A program made the position numbers and the translations under genes. 64,000 nt of DNA from CAWJMN01 sp963844055 (lineage in GTDB: Bacteria; Planctomycetota; Planctomycetia; Pirellulales; Pirellulaceae), in contig CAWJMN010000001.1 of NCBI GenBank assembly GCA_963844055.1, positions 930,001 to 994,000 of the forward strand. The letters are read 5' to 3'. The notes under the pieces are model-generated. The model saw only the letters and a list, made by a program, of their open reading frames with translations, searched no databases and had not been told where the DNA came from. Within the stretch, counting starts at the first letter, position 1, and each line of letters starts with the position of its first letter. Below, piece by piece: positions 30,201 through 40,800 of this stretch.

Positions 30201-33200
30201 GGGACGCACACTCGCACCGGTTTTAGATGGTTCGATGGCCAAGGCGGCTCGCGAAAAGGCACGCAGCCTAGTCGGCGATCTTTCGGGCAAGAAGAAGAAT
30301 GGCCTGAAGGGAGAACTCATCATTCCTCCCGTGAAGCGTGAGGCTGTCATGGCCACGCATATTACCGTTACGGGAGCACGCCAGCACAATCTCAAGGGAG
30401 TGGATGTTAAGGTCGAACGGGACAAGATGACCGTCTTCTGCGGTCCTTCCGGCAGCGGTAAAAGCTCGCTGGCCATGGATACGATCTATGCTGAAGGTCA
30501 ACGCCGTTACGTCGAGAGCCTTAGCAGCTACGCTCGCCAGTTCGTAGCGCAAATGCAAAAGCCGCAAGTCGAACATATCGACGGCCTGTCGCCTGCCATT
30601 GCCATTGAACAAAAGAACCTAGGGCATACGCCACGTTCGACCGTCGGTACGGTGACGGAAATCTACGACTACTTGCGCATCCTTTTGGCTCGGCTGGGGC
30701 AATCATACTGCCCAACGTGCGAAATCCCCGTAGGGACACAAACCGCTGACCAAGTTGTCGATAGCATTTTGGAATATCCCGTCGGGACTCGCCTGTTTTT
30801 AATGGCGCCGCTGGAAGTGGAAGTCGGCCAGCAGTACACCACGCTTTGGGAATCGCTGCGTGGATCGGGTTACAATCGCGTCCGCGTGAATGGAACTACC
30901 TACACGCTCGATCAACCGCCGGAAATTGATCGTCGCCGCAAGCACAAGGTGGAAGTCGTTGTCGATCGTATTGTGGCGCAGCCCCAAGGCAAATCGCGCA
31001 TCAGCGGCAGCGTCGAACAGGCCCTTTCGCTCGGCAAGGGTGTCATGCACGTTGCCGTGGCCGCTGAGGGTGTTCCCGAAGAGAAGTGGGAAATCATCGT
31101 TCACAGCCAACACATGGCTTGTAAGCAGTGTGGACGCAGTTTTGAATCGCTTACACCGCATAGTTTCTCGTTTAACAGCCCGCTTGGCTGGTGCAAAGCG
31201 TGCGAAGGTCTTGGTACACAAGTCGGCGCCAACCCGGCCGTGCTACTGCGTGATCCCAAGCTCACCTTGGCCGAAGGGGCGATCGGCCTATGGCCCAACC
31301 TCGATCAGCAAACGTCGCAGGCGATGCTGGCCGCATTGGCGCACGGCACCGGCATTCCGATGGATGTTCCATACGATCAGCTTGGTGCTCGCTATCGCCG
31401 CGTGCTCCTGCATGGAAGTGGTGAGCAGTGGTTTGACGTTCTGCTAGGGGAAGGTAAAAAATCTGCTAAGCCTGCGTTCCGCTTTCAGTTCAAGGGACTC
31501 TATCCCGCACTGGAAGAGGCTTCTAAGCTTTCGCCGCTGTTCCGCGTAAAGCTAGAACAGCTTGTCGCAGAAGTGGAATGCTCTACCTGTTCGGGAAGCC
31601 GTTTGCGTGACGATTCGTCGGCCGCTCGATTCCGCGAACGCACGATGGATGAGTACTGTCGTTTACCGCTGGGACAGCTAGGCCATGTCATCACCAACTG
31701 GAATCTATCTACGCGGGAAAAGAAGATCGCGGGCGAACTCGTCCGCGAGATCATGGGCCGTGTAGAGTTCCTCAACGATGTTGGGCTAGATTATTTGTCC
31801 CTCTCACGTCCTGCGGCGTCCCTAAGTAACGGTGAAGCCCAGCGTATTCGCCTTGCCAGCCAGCTAGGCAGCGGTTTGTGCGGCGTGCTGTATGTTCTGG
31901 ATGAACCAACCATTGGTCTACATCCACGCGACAACACCAAACTACTTGCCGCCCTGCACAAACTGCGTGATCTTGGCAATAGTTTGCTGGTGGTGGAACA
32001 TGATCGTGAAGTGATTGAAAACTGCGATCGCATCATCGACTTTGGCCCAGGTGCAGGCAAGCTCGGTGGCCAAATCACCGCCAATTCAGAGCCTTCCAGA
32101 ATTGGGCAACAAAAGGGGTCGCTGACGGGAGACTACCTTTCGGGTCGCCGCGCGATTGCGGTTCCGATTAATCGTCGACCTGTGGCCGGCAGCGGTCCAT
32201 CTGCAACCGCACCCAAGCCGCCTGCTAAGCTTGCCCCCAAGGGAAAGGTTGCCAAAGCCGGCGCCAGCATCACCATCAGCGATTTGGACCCGGCCGCCCC
32301 GCCACCATCCTTGGCTAGTGGGCAATTCCTGGAAGTCATTGGCGCTCGGCACAATAACCTGCGTGGTGTTAGCGTAAAGATTCCACTGGGCACATTGACA
32401 GCTGTGACTGGCCCTAGCGGTAGCGGCAAGAGCACGCTAATTGAAGACGTTCTATATGCGGCCATCGCTCGCAAGCTGCATCGCGCCTCGATCATTCCTG
32501 GTGCACACGATGCCATTTTGGGGCTGGAATACATCAACAAGGTGATTCGTGTTGACCAGCAACCGCTGGGAAATTCTCCCACCTCCAATCCGGCAACGTA
32601 CACAGGCCTGTTTGAACTGATTCGTCAGTTGTACGCTCAATTGCCCGAGGCCAAGCTGCGTGGCTATACCGCTCGTAGGTTTAGTTTCAATGTGCCTGGT
32701 GGCCGCTGCGAAGCGTGCGAAGGTAACGGTCAACGCAAGATTGAAATGCATTTTCTGCCCGATATCTGGGTAGAGTGCGAGACTTGCCGAGGAAAGCGAT
32801 ACAACCCTGAAACCTTGGCGGTTACCTTCCATGGTCAGTCGATCAGTGATGTGCTCGACATGACCTGCGGTGATGCTCTCAAGTTGTTTGACAACATCCC
32901 CAAGATTCGTAAGACGCTGCAAACGTTGTGTGATGTTGGTTTGGATTACCTCACGTTGGGACAGCCAGCTCCAACGCTTTCCGGCGGTGAGGCTCAGCGT
33001 GTTAAGTTGGCCGCCGAGTTGTCCCGGCCCGATACAGGACGCACGCTTTATCTACTCGATGAACCGACGACAGGTTTGCACTTCGACGATCTTGCCAAGC
33101 TGCTCGAAGTGCTGCAGCGATTGGTCGACCTTGGCAACACGGTCGTTCTGATTGAACACAATCTCGACATCATCAAGAGCTGCGATTGGCTCATTGAAAT

Positions 33201-34417
33201 GGGGCCAGAAGCGGGCGAAGCAGGAGGTCAATTGGTGGCTTGCGGCCGTCCGGAAGAAATTGTCGCTCATGCCAAGTTGGCGCTGGCAGCACATCAAGCC
33301 AAAGCCAAGGGGAAAGCCGATAAGGGTAAAGAAGGGGCTGCACCGCTACTGCGCTCCCACACGGGTGAAGCGTTGGCGCCAGTGATTGCGGCTGGACCTT
33401 TTGCCGATCGCAAAAAGTACGATCCCCACGCTGAGCCAGAAGAGAAGGCAGGGGATCTTGACCTGAATGAAGTGGGCAAAGATGCTCGCATGCCGTGGGA
33501 AGTCAACGGCCGGAAATGGCACACGAAAGATCGTGTTGGGCGGAGCGGCGAAGCTTGTCGCTGGGATGGCAAGATCCTAGAAACCGTCGTTGATCGTATT
33601 CAAGAATTGGGCGAGTTCAGCGAAACCGATTGGGGCGAACGAAGCGTTGTCGAAATCAGCGCCACGAAGAAGTCCGATGGCTGGTTCTTCCATGCGATCA
33701 CCGGTGAAGCTTGGCTTTTGAAGATGAAGTTCCGCGTCTACAAGGGAACCTTCAAACGGGCAGACCTCGTCGACCAGATCAAGCTCAAAACGCTTAACGA
33801 ACTAACCGAACTGCCCATCTATGGCAACGAGCCACGCGTAAAGGTGAAGACGTTACGCGGTCCATGGCAAGAAGTGGAAATTCGCGTTCACTCCTATGAC
33901 GAGATTGATACGACCGAGTTCTGGTCGTTCCTGGAAGAAGCCGTCGCGGGCTTTTTCAAGTTCACGGAAAAGGCAGCCGTCCGACCGGAGGACATCGCGC
34001 CCTGGAAAGTGCTGGGCCAAAAGTGGCACTTCCTGCGGAAGGGGTTTCCACCTGGCAAAACGCCCAAGTGGGATGCTGATTTGCTGGAAGAGTTGTGCGA
34101 GATGTTGCAGGAAGTCGCCGCCAATGGGCAATTCCTCTGGAACAATCAACAGCTTGTCCATTTGATCGTCCCACAACAACGAGAGCCCTGGGCCACGATC
34201 CACACCAAGCGTCCGCAATCGCTTTCGCTAACCCTCACCGGACCAAAGGGAAAGTTTGCCCTGGGGCGTCTGTTGGAATTGGGCGTGGAACGTGAACTGG
34301 ACGATGCTCAGCCCCACCAAGGATGTGATTCGCCTGACCTTGATGTTGCCAGAACATCTGCAACAAGGCGATCTCAAAGGATTTTTGCAGGAGCACCTCG
34401 CGGGCTTACACAAGTAA
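27241..34417 (+). CDS. uvrA: Double-length UvrA: four ABC modules plus duplicated C-terminal domain
   Basis: About 2391 residues, roughly 2.5 times a normal UvrA. Two UvrA-like units are fused. Unit 1 (about 1-1010): Walker A GVSGSGKSSLAFDT near 33, Zn pairs CTPCG and CPQCDGLG, LSGGES near 544, second Walker A near 700, CEACEGNG near 790, LSGGEA near 885. Unit 2 (about 1038-2015): Walker A GPSGSGKSSLAMDT near 1070, a degenerate signature LSNGEAQ near 1528, Walker A near 1724, LSGGEA near 1913. From about 2060 a new region follows with two similar copies beginning PWEVNGRKWH and PWKVLGQKWH. Near 34285-34300 a one-base insertion shifts the frame; corrected, it ends DVIRLTLMLPEHLQ...LAGLHK at 34417 (uncorrected stop 34428). 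Role: damage recognition in nucleotide excision repair. Confidence 0.93.
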
Positions 34418-34440
34418 AACTCGCCTGAGAGAACATACGC

Positions 34441-35094
34441 ATGTTTGAAACACTCGTCCCCCCTAACTTCCTGTTCCAGTTCGCGGTCCCCTGTCATTAC
34501 TTGGCGGGGATTAAGCCGGGCATGGCCAGCAGCCTCACCGAGCGCTACACGCTCCCTTGGTTCGGACAACTCGAAGGCAAGGCTAGCTTTGCTACGTTGC
34601 GGGCCGCGTGGTCGGAAACCGGCATGCTGTTTTGGTTAAAGGTACAAGGGAAAAAGCAAGCCTTGTGGTGCCGCGACTCTCGCCTGGAAGAAAGTGATGG
34701 GATGACGCTGTTTCTCGACACGCGGAATACCAAAACGATTCACCGTGCGGGTCGCTTTTGCCATCGCTTGGGCTTCTTTCCACTCGGTGCAGGACGAAAG
34801 CTTGATGAACCGGTGGCGGCTTTGCTTGCGATCAACCGCGCTCGTGAAAGCCCGCGTGAACTAGAGCCCGGTTCACTAAAGGTTCGTGCAGAACGCTATA
34901 CCGACGGCTATACGCTGGAGGCCTTTATCGGCAGCGACGCCCTGACCGGCTACAGTCCCCAAGATCAGCCGCAAATTGGGTTTGCCTACGCGGTACAAGA
35001 TCGTGAGCTGGGTCTACAAACGATGACGCTAGGCCCTGAATTCCCATTCGACGAAGATCCCAGCTTGTGGGCCACACTCGATTTGGTGAAGTAG
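34441..35094 (+). CDS. Conserved protein with CBM9-like fold, downstream of uvrA
   Basis: 217 residues, no signal peptide. The pattern of beta-strands, W-x-E and G-M-T-L-F-L-D-T-R-N (SDGMTLFLDTRN), then GFFPLGAG and a terminal GPEFPFDEDPSLWATLDL, resembles carbohydrate-binding-family-9-like proteins. It starts 23 bases after the corrected end of uvrA, so they likely form an operon. A DNA-repair role is unsupported beyond context; sugar binding is only a fold guess. Confidence 0.6.
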   Translation: MFETLVPPNFLFQFAVPCHYLAGIKPGMASSLTERYTLPWFGQLEGKASFATLRAAWSETGMLFWLKVQGKKQALWCRDSRLEESDGMTLFLDTRNTKTIHRAGRFCHRLGFFPLGAGRKLDEPVAALLAINRARESPRELEPGSLKVRAERYTDGYTLEAFIGSDALTGYSPQDQPQIGFAYAVQDRELGLQTMTLGPEFPFDEDPSLWATLDLVK

Positions 35095-35100
35095 TTTTAT

Positions 35101-36240
35101 CTAGGATCGCTGCCGAAAGTTGCGCGGCGATTCCTTCAAATGCTGCTTGAAGCAGGCGCTAAAGTACTCCACATGGGCAAAGCCGCAGCGTTCGGCAATC
35201 TTTGCCAGCGTTAGGTCGGTCGTCCGCAGCAGCTCTTGAGCTCGCTGGATCTTTAAGCGTGTGATCTCGGCATGGGGAGAGCGTGCCAGGGACTTTTCAA
35301 ATCGGCTTTCCAGGATGCGCCGTGAAACGGCCACATGCCGGACAACATTGGCCACATTGATGCCGGTACATGCGTTCTCGCGAATGAAGCGAAGGGCTTT
35401 GGCTACCAAGGGATCTTCAATTGCCAAGATGTCTGTCGATTCGCGCGTGGCGATTCCCAGCGGCGGAATAAATCGTCCTGCGGCTGGCACCTCTTTCCCT
35501 TGTAGACATTGGTCGAGGAGTTCTGCGGCCAAATAACCGGTGCGAAATGTATCGGGGATGATGCTACTTAGCGGCGGAGTGCATAGCTCACAAAGCAAGC
35601 GATCATTATCAACACCAAGCACCGCTACTTCTTCTGGTACGGCCAGCGATAATTCGCGGCAGGCATCCAGCAATTGCTGGGCACGAATGTCGTAACAGCC
35701 AAATACGCCAACGGGCCTCGGCAACCCTTGAATCCAGTCGCACAGCTTACGAACCTCTTCATCCCAAGGCAGGGGAGTGCTGCTGGCCGGGTAGATGGCA
35801 CATTGCTTTCCTTGTTTGGCCAGCTCTTCGCAGAAGCGTTCGCACCGCCAGCGTGACCAGTTGAACCGCTCGTCACCACAGTAGGCCAAGTTAGTAAAGC
35901 CACGTTCCAAAAGGTGTCCCGCCGCGAGGACGGCAATCTGCGCATCGTCGGTCTCTACCCAAGGGACCGTTGCTAATTGCCGGGCGGCGCTTACATCAAT
36001 CACAGGAAGGCCGGTCTGCGTAATGATTCGGGCTGTCTCATCATTTTCGATCCGCGCTATGATCCCGTCCCCTTTCCATCGCGCGAGCCAAGCAGGAGGC
36101 GTGTCCCCCCGTCGTTGTTCCGGCAAATAGATCGACCAGTGCTGCCGTTCGCGAACATAGGCCATGATCCCTTCGAGCACGCCACGGGCATACGCGTTGG
36201 ACGTCTCCACTAACAAGGCAACCGCAGGACGCTTAGACAT
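35101..36240 (-). CDS. XylR-like AraC-family transcriptional regulator
   Basis: 379 residues in XylR architecture. The N-terminal 270 residues look like a LacI-type periplasmic-binding sensor (VALLVETSNAYARGVLEGI, VPEEVAVLGVDNDRLLCELCTPPLSSI). The C-terminal 100 are two AraC-type helix-turn-helices (LTLAKIAERCGFAHVEYFSACFKQ). This class activates sugar-catabolic genes on binding a sugar. It is divergent from an oxidoreductase gene across a 426-base region holding a 19-base palindrome, so it probably controls that gene and perhaps the ThuA/GH2 genes beyond. Confidence 0.88.
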   Translation of the reverse strand: MSKRPAVALLVETSNAYARGVLEGIMAYVRERQHWSIYLPEQRRGDTPPAWLARWKGDGIIARIENDETARIITQTGLPVIDVSAARQLATVPWVETDDAQIAVLAAGHLLERGFTNLAYCGDERFNWSRWRCERFCEELAKQGKQCAIYPASSTPLPWDEEVRKLCDWIQGLPRPVGVFGCYDIRAQQLLDACRELSLAVPEEVAVLGVDNDRLLCELCTPPLSSIIPDTFRTGYLAAELLDQCLQGKEVPAAGRFIPPLGIATRESTDILAIEDPLVAKALRFIRENACTGINVANVVRHVAVSRRILESRFEKSLARSPHAEITRLKIQRAQELLRTTDLTLAKIAERCGFAHVEYFSACFKQHLKESPRNFRQRS

Positions 36241-36666
36241 GGGTGGGCTCTTCAGATTTGAGGCCGTACGGCCAACTTCAGGACAAACCGCTAGGCCTAA
36301 AAGATTGCGAGGAATCAGTGAAATTAGGGAAGCTTACTTGCCACTAGCTTGGTGTTTGGCTCCCCAAAACATGCTGCTGCCGCTTGCTTTGGTCTGGTGG
36401 CTGGTAGGTGAGAAGTATTATGTAAAACCCGCTTATAAAGTGGGTGATATCTCAGTAGATGCATAAATGCTCGGCGTTACTGGGGATTTTAGCATTGTGA
36501 AAAATCTTATGCTAGACGGCAAAAGTCTCATGGATTTCAGGGTGGGATCGGCTACGATTCACAGGACTTGATGAGTGTGTGCCCCGTATGCGCTTGGCGA
36601 TAAGCCGGCCCCTGGGCATCGATCCAACCCGCATCTTGGAACTTAGAACTTTCAGAAAGCAATTTG
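36241..36666. other. Divergent intergenic region of the XylR-like regulator
   Basis: 426 bases without a credible ORF between divergent genes. Apart from the palindrome at 36427-36445 I see no confident promoter core; the A+T-rich stretch around 36410-36470 is where one would expect it. Confidence 0.45.
36427..36445. promoter_or_regulatory. Candidate operator palindrome
   Basis: ACCCGCTTATAAAGTGGGT reads almost the same on both strands (ACCC...GGGT outer arms perfect, inner mostly). It lies about midway in the divergent region between the XylR-like regulator and the oxidoreductase gene. An operator for the regulator is the natural inference; the AT-rich centre could also overlap a promoter. 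Confidence 0.4.
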
Positions 36667-37794
36667 ATGAGTAGCAAACGCATTAATGTCGCGATCGTTG
36701 GTCTGGGCTTTGGCGCAGAATTCATTCCGATCTATCAGCGGCACCCACTGGCCAACATGTACGCCATTTGTCAGCGTGCTCCTGAAAAGCTCAAGCAAAT
36801 TGGCGACGCGCTTAACGTTGAAAAGCGTTACACGAAGTACGAAGACGTTTTGAAAGATCCCAACGTTGACTTCGTGCACATCAATAGCCCCATTCCAGAC
36901 CATGCACCCATGACGATTGCTGCCCTCAAGGCCGGCAAGCATGTGATGTGCACGGTCCCCATGGCGACGAGCATCGAAGACTGCGAAAAGATTGTCGAGC
37001 TCGTTAAGTCGACCGGCCTGCGTTACATGATGGCCGAAACGGTTGTCTATGCTCGCGAATTCCTCTTCCTGCAAGAGATGTATCGCAAGGGAGAACTCGG
37101 CAAGATCCAATTCGTACAAGCGAGCCATCAACAGGATATGGACGGGTGGCCAAATTACTGGCCCGGCTTGCCACCAATGTGGTATGCCACGCACTGCGTC
37201 GGCCCTTGCTTGGCGCTCACGCGTGCCGAAGCCGAATACGTTTCCTGCTTTGGTTCGGGAACGATTCGCGAAGAACTGATTGCAAAGTACAACAGCCCCT
37301 TCGCCGTCGAGACAACGCACATCAAGTATCGCAACAGCGATATTCGCGCTCGCATCTATCGTTCGCTGTTCGATGTGGCCCGTCAGTATCGTGAGAGCTT
37401 TGACGTCTTTGGCACGAAGAAGTCTTTTGAATGGTCGCTGGTCGAAGGCGAAGACCATGTGATGCATACGGCCAAGCTGCCAGAGCACGAAATTCCCTCC
37501 AAGGTCAAGGTGCCAGATTACGCGCACCTGTTGCCCGAGGGAATTCGTCCATTCACCACGCAAGGTGTTTACAACCTCGAAGAATCGCAGCACTTGTCCT
37601 TCACTCAAGGTGGCGGACATGGTGGCTCTCACCCGCACTTGGTTCATGAGTTTATTACTGCATTGGCTGAAGGACGCGATCCTTATCCCAATGCGGTTCA
37701 ATCCGCCAACTGGACTTGCGTTGGCCTTTGTGCCCACGAGTCCGCGCTGAAGGGGGGCGAAATCGTTCGCCTGCCAAAGTTCACTCTCAGCTAG
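36667..37794 (+). CDS. Cytoplasmic Gfo/Idh/MocA oxidoreductase
   Basis: 375 residues from ATG 36667 (TTG 36664 adjoins). Rossmann start INVAIVGLGFGAEFIPIYQRH, then VDFVHINSPIPDHAPM and AGKHVMCTVPMA (EKP motif replaced by CTVP) and the C-terminal GGGHGGSHPHLVHEF with the His pair expected in the active site. No signal peptide, unlike the other two oxidoreductases of the window. Probably oxidises a sugar or cyclitol; likely regulated by the divergent XylR-like protein. Confidence 0.87.
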   Translation: MSSKRINVAIVGLGFGAEFIPIYQRHPLANMYAICQRAPEKLKQIGDALNVEKRYTKYEDVLKDPNVDFVHINSPIPDHAPMTIAALKAGKHVMCTVPMATSIEDCEKIVELVKSTGLRYMMAETVVYAREFLFLQEMYRKGELGKIQFVQASHQQDMDGWPNYWPGLPPMWYATHCVGPCLALTRAEAEYVSCFGSGTIREELIAKYNSPFAVETTHIKYRNSDIRARIYRSLFDVARQYRESFDVFGTKKSFEWSLVEGEDHVMHTAKLPEHEIPSKVKVPDYAHLLPEGIRPFTTQGVYNLEESQHLSFTQGGGHGGSHPHLVHEFITALAEGRDPYPNAVQSANWTCVGLCAHESALKGGEIVRLPKFTLS

Positions 37795-37865
37795 TCGGTA
37801 GGTAGTTTCCGTGGATGTGGGTTTGGTAACGTCAGTCGTCGAACGTAGCGTGTAAGGAAGATGTC

Positions 37866-40800
37866 ATGATTGCAGTTTCGCCCAAGTTGAGTGCTCTACT
37901 TCGACTACTGACGGTGCTAGGTCTGTGGGCCAGTGCACTACTAGTATCTAACGCCGTTGTTTCGGCCGCTGATGCGCCTGCGACAAAAGCGGGCGCATCA
38001 GCGCCGATTCGGATCCTGTTCATGGGAGATCGTGGCCATCATGAGCCAGCGAAACGGTTTCCCCAGTTGAAGCAAGCCCTCGCATCGCGAGGAATTGAAT
38101 TCACCTACACAGAGGACCTGAATGACTTCAATAAGGAGAACCTCGCCAAGTACGACGGGTGCATGATCTTTGCCAACCAAGACAACCTCTCCCCCGATCA
38201 AGAAGCTGCCTTGGTCGGATTTGTCGAGGGAGGCAAGGGGCTCATTCCTTTGCATTGTGCTTCGTTCTGCTATCGCAACAGCAAGGCCTATGTAGACATG
38301 GTCGGTGCTCAGTTCCAGCGCCACGGAACGGGAACCTTCCGCACCACGCTTGCAGAAGCCGAGCATCCCATTCTCAAGGGATACAGCGGCTTTGAAAGCT
38401 GGGATGAAACCTACGTGCATCACATGCACAACGAGAAAGACCGCACGGTTCTCGAATACCGCGTCGATAGCGAAGGCCGTGAGCCCTGGACCTGGGTTCG
38501 CAACCAAGGCAAAGGCCGCGTTTTCTATACCGCTTGGGGCCATGATGGCCGTACGTGGTCAAACCCTGGTTTTCACAACCTGGTTGAACGCGGAATCCTG
38601 TGGGCGGTAGGCCGTGATGTTGCTGCCGTTCCCGATTTTGCAGACCAACTGGTCATGACCAAGCTGCCTAAGGACGTAAAGCCTTTTGAATACGTTCCTG
38701 CAAATGTTCCACTCTATGTGGAAGGCGAAAAGTGGGGGACGCGTGGCGAAAACATCAGCAAAATGCAAAAGCCGCTCGAACCGGCAGAGTCGGCCAAGCA
38801 CTTGGTGATGCCACAAGGCTTTACCATGGATTTGTTTGCAACCGAACCACAAATTGGCAAGCCGCTGGCCGTCAACTGGGATCATCGTGGACGGTTGTGG
38901 ATTTGCGAATCCATCGATTATCCCAATGAGCTTCGTCCTCGTGACCAAGGGCGCGATCGAATTCGCATTTGCGAAGATACCGACGGCGACGGCAAGGCCG
39001 ACAAGTTCACGATCTTCGCCGAAAAGCTTTCCATTCCTACGGGCCTGACTTTTGCTCGTGGTGGTGTGATCGTTTGCCAAGCTCCCGACATGCTGTTCCT
39101 GAAGGACACCAATGGGGACGATGTTGCCGATGAAAAGACCGTCCTGTTCACCGGTTGGGATACCGGCGACACCCACGCGGGGCCAAGCAACCTGCAATAT
39201 GGTTTTGACAACTGGATCTACGGAATTGTTGGCTATGCCGGCTTCCGTGGCACGGTGGGCGGAGAAGAGCACAACTTCCGCCAATGCTTCTATCGCTTCC
39301 GTCCAGATGGCAGCAAGCTCGAAGTATTGCGTAACACTAACAACAACTCTTGGGGCGTAAGTTTCAGCGAAGAAGGAGTTCTGTTTGGCTCCACTGCCAA
39401 CGGCAATCCTAGCGAATACATGCCGATTCCTAATCGCTACTATGAAAAGGTTCGTGGTTGGTCGAGCCGTGTGCTGGGTGGCATCAGCGGCAACCCTAAC
39501 ATGTACCCCATCACCAAGGGTGTTCGCCAAGTCGATCACCATGGCCATTTCACCGCTGCCGCAGGCCACGCCCTGTACACAGCTCGCAATTACCCTTCGT
39601 TCTTCTGGAACAAGACCGCCTTTGTTGCCGAACCGACGGGCCACTTAGTTGCACTGTTCCAAATTCATCCAGAAGGTGCAGGTTACCGCTCAACTACGAC
39701 GGGCAATCTAGTTGCCAGCGATGATGAGTGGACCGCACCTACCATGGCAGAGGTTGGCCCCGATGGAAACGTCTGGGTGGTGGATTGGTACAACTTCATC
39801 GTCCAGCACAATCCTATTCCGGCCGGTTTTGAGCCTGGAAAGCACGGTGCTTACGAAACGCCGCTACGTGATAAGACGCACGGCCGGATTTACCGACTGG
39901 TCTACGGCAATGGCAAGAAGTCCAGCATCACCACCTTGGCCGATGCGACACCTGCCCAACTCGTCGAAGCACTAAAGTCAGACAACCTCTTCTGGCGTCG
40001 CCATGCCCAACGTTTGCTGGTTGAGCGGGCCAATCCCGATGTCGTTCCGGCATTGGTGGCGCTGCTAAACGACTCTTCGGTCGATGCTGCTGGCATCAGC
40101 CCTGGCGTTGTACATGCTCTTTGGACGCTGGATGGCCTGGGACAACTCAAGTCGGAAAATGCCGACGTTGTTGCCGCTGCAAGCAAGTGCCTCACACATG
40201 CTTCGGCCGCTGTCCGTCGTACTGCTCTTACCGTGCTGCCTCGCAGTGAAGAACTGGTTGCTGCAATTGTCAAGCAAAACTTGTTGCACGATAGCAATGG
40301 CCAAGTTGCATTGGCTGCCATGCTCGCTTTGTCGGATTCTCCTGCTTCGGAAGTCGCTGGAAAGCTACTAGCAAAGGAATTGGCATCGGGTGAATTGCTT
40401 GTCGATAACTGGCTGGCTGATGCACTCACCTCAGCTGCTGCCCAGCACGATGCATTCTTCTTGTCGGCTGCTGGTGCTGCCCAAGCGACGGCATCACCTT
40501 CCAGCGACAAGGCCTTGCAAATTGTTGGCATCGTTTCGGAAAGCTTGGCTCGCTCAGGCAATGCCGAAAAGGTCGCCAAGGTGCTTGCTGGCCTTCCAGG
40601 ACAACCTACCCCTCGCATTCAAGCAACGCTGGCCGGTCTGACGAAGGGTTGGCCCAAGGATAAGTCTGGCGAGCTGTCTGCAGAAATCGACAACAACCTC
40701 AAGGCACTTGTCGACAAGTTACCGGCCGATCAACGTGGCTCGCTGGTGCTGCTCGGTATGCGAATGGGAAGCTCCAGCCTAGAAAAGTTTGCCGCAGAAG

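Noticed and set aside
36652..37737. 361-codon antisense ORF over the oxidoreductase
   Set aside because: Shadow of a confident gene.
38559..39644. 361-codon antisense ORF inside the ThuA fusion gene
   Set aside because: Opposite a conserved propeller; no motifs or start signal.
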